Notes under the pieces: generated by a model
Databases searched by the model: none
Seen by the model: only the letters and a program-made list of their open reading frames with translations
What the model was told of the DNA's origin: nothing
NCBI RefSeq assembly: GCF_010183535.1
Contig: NC_071329.1
Location: 18,366,879 to 18,430,878, forward strand
Reading direction: 5' to 3'
Length of the DNA: 64,000 nucleotides
DNA from: Caenorhabditis remanei
Lineage: Eukaryota > Nematoda > Chromadorea > Rhabditida > Rhabditidae
Part shown: piece by piece, positions 1-10,211 of the stretch
How positions within the stretch are numbered: position 1 is the first letter of the stretch
How the letters are laid out: each line of letters starts with the position of its first letter
Position numbers and translations under genes: made by a program

Positions 1-119
1 GCTGTACTCTATTGGGAAATATGAATATTAAAAATAAATAAAATGTGAAAATTCGAATGTTTCGCGAATTATTCGCGAGACCAATGTAATTTTTTCAGCA
101 TGTGCGTTTAAAACTACAG

Positions 120-285
120 TACTGTTTTGTTTCCGAAATTTCCGAAATGTTTTTTCGGAAATTTCGGAAACGTTTTCTTTTTCTGAAATTATTTCCGGAA
201 ATCGGAAATTTTCCTACGGAAAAAAGTTCCGGAAAAAGTCGGAAATTTCGGAATTTTCGATTTCCGTTCCGCACATCCCTGATAG
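120..285. repeat. Minisatellite of TTTCCGAAAT-type units
   Basis: A run of degenerate units built on tttccgaaat and its complement, so the tract is partly self-complementary. The right end reads cgcacatccctga. A similar end occurs in the minus-strand MATH-BTB intron near 44,300-44,320, and a related inverted form (cagggatgcggga) lies in the introns of the other two copies. This looks like a small repeat family with a variable minisatellite core. Confidence 0.6.
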
Positions 286-2110
286 TACCTATGGCCAAGT
301 TTATAGAAAAACTTCAATTCGGTCCACCTTAGTAAGATTTCAAAAAAATTCATTCAAAAACGAAATCCCCCAGCCAACCATACTTCCGGACTCAACTAAC
401 TTGTCTGTGTGGAGACATGCGCAATTTTAATTCAAACATTAGAAACCAATCGGTTTAGACTCAAAGTACATTTGCAAAGTTTAATTCCTGATTTGATGGA
501 AAAAGCGGAAGAAACAATAAAAAATGTTTAAGAAAAATATTTGATTGTCTGGTGCACCAGGCAGTCCCTCAGTCTCTGAAAAAGAACTCCAAGAAAATTA
601 TTGATCTACCCTCATAAAACTAAAGGTTTGAGTGAATTGCAGGCCTACAACCTTTTTTTTTTTCATTTTCAGCGTAAAGCTCTAGTTCTCAATGTAAAAA
701 ATCCTTATTTTTCAGGTCAAAATTTGAATTTTTTGATTTCTCAACATTATCAAACGAATGTTTCAACATTTGAGTCATCAGGCGCGCGTGAAGCGCGTTT
801 TCTAGTATTTTAGAGTGAAAGTCTGGGGCGTCTTAGGCGCGTTTTTTAGTGGTGCATCTTTAACGTGTTTTGTCCACAAATTTTGAGTGTCTGAATTTTG
901 AAACACGCGTCAAAGGTACGCCAGAGTCTTCATTCGCCGCCATCATGTGTAGAAATAGACAGTTGAGGGATTGTAGTTGGAAATCCTTGTAACTCTACGC
1001 ATTTTCATCCTCTACAAAATCTGTAGACAGATTCAGAATCCTCATAATTTCAGCTTCCTAGTGGTATAATTATGAAGTCCGATAGAGCGCCCTTGCTCCG
1101 CCTATCACATAGCTCGCTAAGCCTTGTATGTCGGTTTATTTAGAAGCTAGACGGAATCATAAAATAGATTCAGAAACCTCATGCCCTTAGCTTGTAGGTC
1201 AAAAGACCATATAAAATTTCAAAAAATTTCAAAAAATATTTTCAGCGATAACACGTCGAAAACGCGCCAACGACACGCCAGATGCACCATGTATTGGCAG
1301 AATCACAATTTTAGAGCGAAGATTATATTTTTTGATGAATAATTTAATTTTTTTGACTATTGATGTTTACCTACAAAAATGCGAAAAATTTGAGCCAAGT
1401 CATGTTGAAAACGCGCCAGAGGCACGCCCGATGCACCATTTATCGGAAAAATGCAATTTTTCAGTCAGAAACCGATATTTTTAGTCTTAAACTTTAAAAA
1501 TATATTCAGAATCCTTATGACTTCAGCTTTTTGTGTAACTTTTGAGTACACTGGCAACTTTGGAGAGTTACCGTACTCCCAACGCTACAGTATCCCTCAA
1601 TAACTCAATAAATTCTCGAGCCTTTTTTCATTCCGGTCCCCACAATACTGAACCACCTGAACCTTCTTTATTCACACATTCCAAACCTATTTGACTTTCC
1701 TATTTTTGAGTTCACACCTCCCCCACCCACACATCGAATATTCAAGTGTCCTCCCTGTGCGAGAAGACAACAAAATAGTCAAAACACAAATTTGAGAGCA
1801 AAGACTATCTCAATCTGAATTTGATTGAAAAAGAGGCGACCCCCTCTCAACACAGTAGGATTCCCCCTCTCGGGGGGTCAATACAAAGTGACACAATAGA
1901 AAAGGGGACTGTTTACCTAGACACACACACATCTTCTAAGCCTTGAGCATTCGCACGACGATGCTCCGAGGTAATCCGTGTGCCTCGGGAAAGAGACAGA
2001 GAGAACGAAGAGGGCGGGCTTCTTGATGATAGTATACATGTGTTTGATTTAGTACTTTCACACATTTCACACATTACATTACTAGTTTTGAAATGGATAG
2101 TACTTGTTAT
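286..2110. other. Intergenic, dispersed repeats; one non-repetitive GC-richer island
   Basis: No convincing gene. Copies of the tagacggaatc...cagattcagaatcctcat family lie near 1,040-1,200. Units carrying acgcgcca...gatgcacca lie at about 1,255-1,440. The stretch 1,725-2,010 is different: GC-richer, not repeated elsewhere here, and with a ggcgaccccctc motif that recurs in variant form near 6,260. It may be regulatory or part of an unrecognised transcript. Confidence 0.45.
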
Positions 2111-2124
2111 GAAACGGTAGTAGT

Positions 2125-2530
2125 CAAAAATGGTTTAAGATTGCTTAAGATCGTTTAAGATTGGCTAAGTTCGGTTGTAATCCCTCGAAATCGGTTGAAA
2201 ACGATAAAAATGACTAACAATTTATCAACTCCACCCAAAAATGTACGGATTTCAAATGTTCAACCCAAAATACAAGAAAAATGGACCGGAACCGGCAAAA
2301 AACAACCTGCAAATGCAAAAATAGACGGGAAATTTCATTTTCTAGTTATGTTTAGTAAAAATGACATCTGAGATCGTTTAAGATCGCCTAAGATCGTTTT
2401 AAATGGTTTAAAATGGTCTAAAATGGTCTAAAACGTTCTGAGATCAGCTAAGATTGTTTGAAATTGTTTAAAACAGTCTAAAATGGTCTAAAATTAGCTT
2501 AAATTGTTTAAGATTGTCTAAGATTGGCTC
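2125..2530. repeat. Degenerate 10-11-bp array (aaatggtcta / agatcgttta)
   Basis: A long run of loosely repeated decamers. The same motif returns at 7,905-8,130, 9,730-9,935, 10,800-11,040, 13,045-13,265, 15,120-15,195, 15,850-15,915 and 16,190-16,275, in both orientations. Short A or T runs recur about once per helical turn. Confidence 0.7.
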
Positions 2531-2687
2531 ATGAAAGAAAACCTGAATAATTGAAAGTTATAAACATTTCAAATCAAGAAAATTGAAACTCGGAGATTTT
2601 TACACATTGGACCGGGTTTAGGGGTCAAAAAGTCACAGAAATTTTTAACTAATCTCAACTTCTACGGCATATACCTATCTTGGCTTA

Positions 2688-2927
2688 AAATGAATATTAT
2701 GAGCCGAAAAGTATACGAAAATGTAGATCTCGACGAGTTCTATGTCTGCGACCAACTAGAATGGCTTTTTCGACAATTTTTCCGTTTCTGACACTTTTTT
2801 CCCTTCTTGCAGCACATAAAGCATGAATAATCTGGTCAGTACCATACCAGAAACACAGAACTCGTCGAGATCTGCATTTTGGTATATTTTTCAGCTCATA
2901 ATATTGAGTTGTAGTATGTGTCATGGC
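2688..2927. repeat. Fold-back MITE, family A
   Basis: Inverted arms of about 55 bp (caatattatgagc..., then gatctcgacgagttct) surround an unrelated centre. A second full element lies at 10,243-10,548 and a single arm at 8,310-8,370. The centres differ while the arms are conserved, as expected of non-autonomous terminal-inverted-repeat elements. Confidence 0.7.
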
Positions 2928-3628
2928 CCCAAGTTTTTCAATTGTTATTATTTTTTCATATTTATTTATTTATTTATTTATTTGAAACGAAGGAACAAGC
3001 ATAATTACATTGTATAAAAACCTCTACCTTAAATTTTGACCACTTTTCGAGGTAGTGGCATGCTACCTGCTATAACCAGCACAGGGAGGGTATAAAGTGG
3101 TCTACCACAAAATTAGAGACCCATGTCGTTACAGTACCCCTGCAAAAAACTGGAACATTCTGACAGTCCCTGGCTAGCAGGGAACCCCCTGATGACCCTT
3201 CCCGTGTCTTGTGCTCAAAACAATGTGTGTTTTCATTTGTTTGCCAAAACATTGCAGATTAAAAAAGATTATACGTCGAAAAATGATAACACCACAGAGC
3301 AACATTTCGAGACAAAAAGGAGCGTGAAAAGGGGACAAAGGATAGGGAGAAATGAGCAATCATCAGAAATCATAATCAATAGAGCAATCATTATGAATAA
3401 AGAACTGTGACTCCTCTTTTGAGCACAAAACACTAATTTTGAGGTCCGAGATTGGAAGAAGTGCTAGAATGTTTTTAAAAATCAAAAAATCTTGGAGAAC
3501 ATTGAGCCTAGAACTCCGCTAGGCACTGTCAGAATGTTCCATCTTTTTACAGGGGTACTATACCAACCTAGGTCTTCACTTTTGTAGTTGACAACTTTTC
3601 TGTAAGTACCATCCCTATCAAGTTGTAA

Positions 3629-4098
3629 CAGGTGGAATATTAGGCTCCGCGACAATTCACAACTGCGACATTCCGCAACTGCGACACTTCGCAACTGTTC
3701 ATTTCGCAACTGCGACATTTCGCAACTGCGACGATTCGCAACTACGACGTTTCGCAACTGCGACGTTTCGCAACCATTAAACTAGTAATAGTTTAACCTA
3801 GTTTTGTCTAAAAATGGGTCAGATAACTTTTTCTTCTGTTTAATTATTTTCAAATATGTTCTCAAGCTCGTTGGTACACTCAACATTTTTTGCTGACCCA
3901 AATATGTAAATCCCAGTGGTTGCGAAACGTCGTGGTTGCGAAACGTCGTAGTTGCGAAACGTCGCAGTTGCGAAATGACTAGTTGTGAAATGTCGCAGTT
4001 GCGAAGTGTCGTAGTTGCGAAACCTACGTGAGTTGCGGAATGTCGCAGTTGCGAAATGTCGCAGTTGTGAATTGTCGCGGAGCCGAATATTACCACCT
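3629..4098. repeat. Large palindrome made of a 15-17-bp minisatellite (ttgcgaaacgtcgtag)
   Basis: The left arm (about 3,629-3,780) repeats a gcaactgcgacatttc-type unit. The right arm (about 3,915-4,098) repeats its complement. Both outer ends share ggctccgcgacaattcac and its complement, so the whole block can fold into one hairpin around a 130-bp non-repetitive loop. It ends about 65 bp upstream of the tRNA-Leu gene. A short relic of the unit is present near 17,490-17,515. Confidence 0.8.
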
Positions 4099-4162
4099 CG
4101 GTGCCTTCCACCCCATCGCTCTCTCTTGCATAAAACGACATGTTACTCCTCTTCCCAAACAT

Positions 4163-4287
4163 GCACGGATGGCCGAGTGGTCTAAGGCGCCAGACTCAAG
4201 CGACGCATTGCTTGCCTCGAGTTCGAGGTCTCTTCTGGGCGTTCTGGTACTCGTATGGGTGCGTGGGTTCGAATCCCACTTCGTGCA
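4163..4287 (+). tRNA. tRNA-Leu (anticodon CAA) with intron
   Basis: The acceptor stem GCACGGA pairs with TTCGTGC, followed by discriminator A (4,287). The D-arm carries the box A region ggccgagtgg and the T-arm contains ggttcgaatcc (box B). The anticodon stem CCAGA/TCTGG closes a loop with CAA. A 41-nt intron (4,201-4,241) sits one base 3' of the anticodon, the canonical tRNA intron position; tRNA-Leu(CAA) commonly carries an intron in eukaryotes. The long variable arm fits a class II tRNA. A T-run follows about ten bases downstream (ttgttttgttg, then atttttag), suitable for Pol III termination. The mature tRNA decodes UUG. All arms pair, so this looks functional, unlike the tRNA-like repeats elsewhere in the window. 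Confidence 0.93.
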
Positions 4288-4354
4288 GATTGTTTTGTTG
4301 ATTGATTTTTAGTTATAAAAAAATAATTCATTTAATTTGAACAAGAAAATACAA

Positions 4355-4803
4355 TGCCGGACGAAAAGGTATCAACTTTGCCTGTTTTCAGTGGAAAATG
4401 ACCAACTTTGAGAGTGTGCCATTGTAATTCTGAATGTCACAACAAGAAAATTTTTAATGGATCTTATAGATCAAAGGTAGATCTCCATTTTTGTAGTTGA
4501 CAACTTTTTTGTGCGGACACTCCCTAGAGAGTTATGGTCATTTTAAGACGACAGCTCAAAAATCGCACTAATTTGCACTGAAATTGGTCGATTTGAGGGA
4601 GAAATTACTTTGTCGATATGTAACTTTCTAGTGAGTGTCCGTACAAAAAAGTTGTCAACTACAAAAGTGAAGGTCTACATTTGTTTTGTATGATCCATTA
4701 GAAGTTTTCTTGGTGCGACATTCAGAATTACTATGGTACACTCTCAAAATTGATCATTTTTCACTGAAAACAGCCAAAGTTGATACCTTTCTGTCCGGTA
4801 CTC
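4355..4803. repeat. Fold-back MITE, family B (subtype 1)
   Basis: Ends are gccggacgaaaaggtatcaa on the left and ttgatacctttctgtccgg on the right. Inside, a second inverted pair contains gttgacaacttttttgt. The element is a nested palindrome of about 450 bp with no coding capacity. Confidence 0.75.
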
Positions 4804-5457
4804 TATATAGCGGGAAAAAATATTCATAGAGTAGAGAAGCTTCCTTGAAACGATCCTCAAGTTGAAGAGTTTGATACTTGATAGAAATTCTGGAATGAAT
4901 AATTTTTGAGACTGATTCCGTTGGGAATCAGATTAATAAAAAGAACAACTTACAAAGATTGGTGCGATCAACCAACAAGATACAGTACCGTGCAGTTGAA
5001 AATGAACAGGGTTACGGTATCACTGATTGTCCAAGAAACTGAATTATGTTTAAACCAGACAGAACAAAGGTAGACCTTCACTTTTGTAGTTGACAACTTT
5101 TTTGTACGGACACTCCCTAGTAATTTATCTTTTCCAAAAATATTCAAAACTTTCTACATTTTTCAGCTATAAAGCTCTTTTTTTAAAAATATTTTGGTTG
5201 GAACAGGTAAACCTAGTTCAAAACTTGTTACCGGCACTTAATCATGTAAAAAAACTCGGTTTCGACCATTCATTCGAAAAAATTGCATCGAATTTTAAAA
5301 AGTCTGTAACTGTGTCAATTTTCGACCTATGAGACCCATTTTTACAGTAAAATGCTCTAAATTTTTTATATTCTTGGGTTAAACCGCTGAGTACATGTTA
5401 TCTCAGGACAGATCCACAAACTCTATGTTTTTTTCTTCCAATTTCTTCCGGTAAGTT
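4804..5457. other. Intergenic, partial family B arm, otherwise AT-rich
   Basis: A single internal family B segment (about 5,065-5,120) is visible. The rest has short frames only, without splice or codon signals I would trust. Confidence 0.4.
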
Positions 5458-5862
5458 ACAGTACCGGACAAAAAGGTATCAACTTTGGCTGTTTTCAGTG
5501 GAAAATGACCAACTTTGAGAGTGTGCCATAAAGTAATTCTGAATGTCACACCATGAAAATTTTTAATGGATCTTATAGATTGAACGTAGAGCTCCATTTT
5601 TGTAGTTGACAACTTTTTTGTACGGACGCTCCCTAGAGAGTTATGGTCATTTTAAGACGACAGCTCAAAAATCGCACTAATTTGCACTGAAATTGGTCGA
5701 TTTGAGGGAGAAATTACTTTGTCGATATGTAACTTGCTAGGCAGTGTCCGTACAAAAAAGTTGTCAATTACAAAAGTGAAGGTCTATCTTTGTTTTGTAT
5801 AGTTTTATACATAATTTACCTTGTGGGACAATCAGTGATACCGTAGCAGGTCATTTTCAACT
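5458..5862. repeat. Fold-back MITE, family B (right end diverged)
   Basis: The left end taccggacaaaaaggtatca matches the element at 4,355. The internal palindrome is intact. The right end has a different sequence around 5,800-5,890 that still ends near tgcacggtacagta. Confidence 0.65.
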
Positions 5863-5939
5863 GCCAAATTGTATATCTTACTGCACGGTACAGTATGTAC
5901 CTGATTGTAGTTAAAATGCTCAAAAAACGTCTAGTCTTC

Positions 5940-6460
5940 AACTAAAAGTTGAGAATTCAATCTGAAACTTTATTCTTCAAAAAGTTTGTCCAAAATTGGT
6001 ACAGTACACCTATAAAACCCCTCGCCGCCACGACTTCAATTCATGAATTCGTGTCCCCCAAAAGTGTGTGCTCATGCCTTCCAACTCCACTATATCGGGA
6101 TCAAAATGTTCCCCTTTCTCGCTGTAACATTCCCCGGCCGTCTTATTGTCCAGCTCCTCCTTTCCTATTTGTACTTGTTGTTGTTGCACTGGAGGTGTAC
6201 TTCTTGCACATGAAGTGTAAACACCTTCTACCAGATTTCGATGCACACATATCGAAAAGAGAGGCGACGACCCCCTCCCGTGTACAAATAGAAACAATCG
6301 GAAACAGGAGGAGTGACGAGTCAAGTCGAGGAGATATTCAAAAGAGAAGAGGCAACATTGAATTCAATGAATGCGTGGGTTTCGAGAGGAGAGGCACATA
6401 GATCGAAGAACATTTATTTGCAGGGGGAAGAAGACAGGTGTATTTTGATTTCACAACGAA
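5940..6460. other. Non-repetitive island; possible regulatory or unrecognised exon sequence
   Basis: This stretch is GC-richer than its surroundings and lacks the usual repeats. Open frames exist on both strands (about 150 codons on + and 104 on -), but no splice-supported model or recognisable domain emerges. A gaggcgacgacccc motif echoes the island near 1,840. It could belong to the distal promoter of the gene starting at 9,546. Confidence 0.3.
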
Positions 6461-6479
6461 AAAAAAAACAAAAAAACGC

Positions 6480-6745
6480 GTCTTAGGTGCCCCAAGACAC
6501 TGCTCTATTCATGAGTATCCTTGGCAACTGGCGCCCCCTTTGACTTCGCAACTGGGGCACCTTTGTCGCGTTTGTTAAAGATGAAAATGACATTGTTAGA
6601 GTTCTGAACAATGCTCATAACAATTAAAAAAGATCTGCGCGCTTTTGACGCGTTTTCTGTTCCATTGCTCTGGACATTGGTAGCTAGGATACTCATAAGA
6701 AGAGGGCAATGTCTTGGGTCTGTCTGGGGCGCCATCGACGCGTCA
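6480..6745. repeat. Repeats of the 'ggcgc...gacgcg' family
   Basis: Short copies of a dispersed motif (tctggggcgcc, ttgacgcgtttt). It also occurs at 780-930, 14,090-14,250 and 26,850-27,130. No coding potential seen. Confidence 0.5.
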
Positions 6746-6934
6746 CTACCGCTGGACCACTGTTGCTCGTATTAGTAACAGAGAAAAGAAGAATGATGTG
6801 ACGATTTTTAGATAATTTTCAGACGCTATTTTCCAGCCAACGAGCTCGCGCAGGTTTTGAAAATTTTTTATGTGATAGAGCAGGGTCAAAATTATAATAT
6901 CTGCAAAGTTTTTGCTCAAAATTACATTAAGTTT

Positions 6935-7372
6935 TGGTTTTTTTTCAGTTGAGAAAGTCCGACTTTGAGATTGTGTCATGGTAATACTGATTGTCCCATT
7001 AAGTGGATTTTTAATAGATCATACAAATCAAAAGTAGAGCTTCATTTTTGTAGTTGACAACTTTTTTGTACGGACACTCCCTAGCAAGTTACATATCAAC
7101 AAAGCAATTTCTACCTCAAATCGTCTCAGTGCAAAATAGTGCGATTTTTGAGCTGTCCCCTTAAAATGACCATAACTCTCTAGGGAGTGTCCGTACAAAA
7201 AAGTTGTCAACTACAAAAATGGAGCTCTACTTTTGATCTGTACGATTCATTAAAAATCTACTTGATGGGACAATAATTATTACCATGACACTATCTCAAA
7301 GTTGGACCTTCTCAAGTTGAGAAGGTCTCAACTGAAAAAAGGCAAAACTTAATATACATTTGAGCGGTACGG
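6935..7372. repeat. Fold-back MITE, family B (subtype 2)
   Basis: The internal palindrome with gttgacaacttttttgtacg and its complement is shared with subtype 1. The outer ends instead read acattaagttttgg and cttaatatacatttgagcgg, as in the element at 13,262. The two subtypes therefore share a core but have different termini. Confidence 0.7.
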
Positions 7373-9545
7373 TTAGCACAGTACACCTGTAAAAAACTGG
7401 AACCTTCTGACAGTGCCTAACAGGGAATCTCAAAGATTATCCATGTTTTTTTGATGTTTTTCCAGTTTGTAGCATTCCTTCCCGTTTCTTATGCCCCTTT
7501 TTTGTGTTCTTCCTCCTCTAACTATGTCTCTTCACAAGAAAGAAGGGTCATCACTCTGTCCGTTCCATCCCATCCGTTCACGAGTTCCCTTTCTCTATTT
7601 GTTTATTTACAAAACAACTTTTCCATCTCGCCGCCGCGGGACCGAGGCGAGAACTCCTCTCGGTATCTCTTTTGTTGCGTCTTCTTCAAAGAGAGCGACC
7701 TCTTTTTTATTACAGAAGTTCTTGGATCATCATTCGAGAGCCGGGCCGCACGAAGCTGGAAAAAAAAAGTGAGGAGATTGGTCTCACCCGCGTTTTATAT
7801 AGAATATGTACTATACGTGGGGAGCACAACACACAAACATGATATTAAAAGAAGAATAATATTTAAAAAAATGCAACAGGACTAACAAGATGATATTGTG
7901 GCACATGAGGTTGGCTAAGGTCGGTTGAGATCGTTAAGATTGTTTTAAATGGTCTAAAATGGTCTAAAATGGTCTAAAATGGTTTAATATGGTCTAAAAT
8001 GGTCAAAAATGGTCTAAGATCGTCTAAGATTGTCTAAGATCGTTTAAGATTGGTTGAGATCGTTTAAAATTGGTTGAGATTGGTTGAGATTGTCTATGAT
8101 CGTATAAAATGGTATAAAATGGTCTAAAAATAAGGAGATTCTGAATATGTTCTTAGCTTTTCATTTAATACCGGTGCTTTTTCTATACCATTAGATAAGA
8201 TTTCTCAAGTTTTCTCAACTCTCAACTATTTGGGCATTGGGCTTTGTGACAGCTGAAAATTTGCAGGTTTTGAAATTTCAAGAATTTTTGGTTTTCGGCA
8301 CATAAATCGATTAAAACTCAATATTATGAAATGAAAAATATACCAAAATGAAGATCTCGGCGAGTTCTATGATTCAGATATAAAACGAACCAGACGGCAT
8401 TTCGTTAATCATTAGTGAGCTGGAAAAAATGCCTTATCATACAGAAAAATCGCTGTTTAGCGGACTTGGAACATATCATTCTAGCCTTTTTTCACAAGTT
8501 TCTTTAAAATTTATTCAAAATTTCTATTAAAAATAGTCAAAAATCTATGTCTCTGACGCACCTTGGACGCGTTTTCAAAAATATGGTGCATCTGACCAAT
8601 TTCAGACTGTTCTTAACTACTTTTTATTGTGGAAATTGAGATTTTTGAATTTTCAACTATAAACACATTTTAGACCCGTTTTACCCGATGACTTTTGAGA
8701 TATGCGCTTTTAAAGTTGAAAATTCGCAAAAATTGAAGAAAAACTGCCTAAAATGGTCATTTTCAACGAAAAAAAAAATGATTTTTACATCAAAAAAGCT
8801 GGAAAATTCCATTTCTGACTTCAAAAAATATTCAAAACCTATTTTTCCATGTAGGAAACCACAATTTTAGCAAAAATTTGTTCGAGAAGATTTTGGTCAA
8901 AGTGGACCAATGGGTACTAGGGTTCGATCCCGCGTGGGGTCAATTTTTCTTATTTCATTATTTTATCTGATAGACCAAATCTTGTAGATCATTTTTGTAG
9001 TTGACAATTTTTCGATAGCTCCGCCCACTTTTGAGATATGCGTCTTTAAATACAGACTTCCCTTAGTTGCTCATTTTCATTACTGTCTGTGGCTCCACTT
9101 CCAATACTACAGTACCCCCTACAGTACTCTATGCTAACTACAGTATAGCTTGTTAGCCTACAACTCTTTCTAACATCACCTATTTTTTCCCATGAAATCT
9201 TATTTCCTTCCCTGCTAAACAAACAGTTTAGTTTTGCATCTTGCATCTCTTCTCGCCGATATCCTTATCCTACCGTTCAAAACTCGCCGATAGTAACACA
9301 AAAGTGTGAGAAAGTGAATTCGGATGGGAAGTGCGCGACAAGCTTATGCACACACATACAAAGAGAGTGACCGCGCCGCCCACTTTTTGCGGCGCTTCTT
9401 TTTCCGCGCGGACTCTTCCCCGCTCAGTTCGTTCGACCCTCCCAACCCCAAACAGAAGGAGCACCCGTCCATTTTCATTTCATTTTCATTTTAACTATAT
9501 TCCATATATTCCACAGAGACCACTCATATATATCATACGACCATT
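7373..9545. other. Upstream region of the secreted metallo-beta-lactamase-fold gene
   Basis: Contains a non-repetitive island (about 7,490-7,800), a decamer array (7,905-8,130), a family A arm (8,310-8,370), a tRNA-like repeat (8,884-8,942) and a family C arm (8,990-9,055). The last 250 bp before the ATG are GC-rich with ccgcccac and gcggcgc blocks, and are the best promoter candidate. No further gene is supported. Confidence 0.4.
8884..8942 (+). repeat. tRNA-like SINE-type repeat, subfamily T
   Basis: Box B-like ggttcgatcccgcg is followed by tggggtca. The same unit occurs at 22,352-22,422 (-), 47,741-47,804 (+) and 60,466-60,533 (-), and begins again at 63,965-64,000. The acceptor and anticodon stems do not pair properly, so it is tRNA-derived rather than a working tRNA. 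Confidence 0.6.
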
Positions 9546-10164
9546 ATGAAACTATTCCTTATCGCTACTACTGTACTATTGGTCGGTGGGACACAGGCGG
9601 CCACCACTGAACAGCTACGGCAGTGGATTCTGAATAATCGAGAGAGTTTGAATGGACAGAATGACTTGGCGGGAAGTATTTTGAGGTGAGTAGAGAGAAA
9701 TGGTTACTGTAGGGAGTGTAAGTTTGACTGAATTGGTTTGAATGGTTTAAGATTGGCGAAGATAGTTTAAAATTGTTTATAATCGTTTAAGATCTTCAAA
9801 ACTGGTCAAAAATGGTCAAAAATAGTCAAAAATAGTCAAAAATTGTTTGAAATCGGCTAAGATCGGCTGAGATTGTCTAACATAGTCTAAGATCGTTTAA
9901 GATTGTCTGAAATGGTCTAAAATAGTCTTGAATTATGCCATCAGACAGCTGAAAACCATCTGAATCCGAATCTGTAAGAATTTTGAGCTTACTATCATTT
10001 TGAGCCAGGATATCAACTTTTTCAAGTTTCGACAATGTTCTACTATTTGGGTCCTGCTCTAACAAGGTTTTATGATTAAAGCCTTGTGATTTACGCCATT
10101 AAATAGCTGAAAACCATTTGAATACAATTCTGTATGAATTTTAAGCTTCCACTCACTTTGAGCC

Positions 10165-10211
<47 letters not shown>

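Noticed and set aside
102..332. Phe/Arg-rich frames on both strands at the window start
   Set aside because: Produced by the tttccgaaat minisatellite, which lacks stops in several frames.
5949..6401. 150-codon + frame as a gene
   Set aside because: No domain, no splice support, an equally long frame on the other strand, and composition like a regulatory island.
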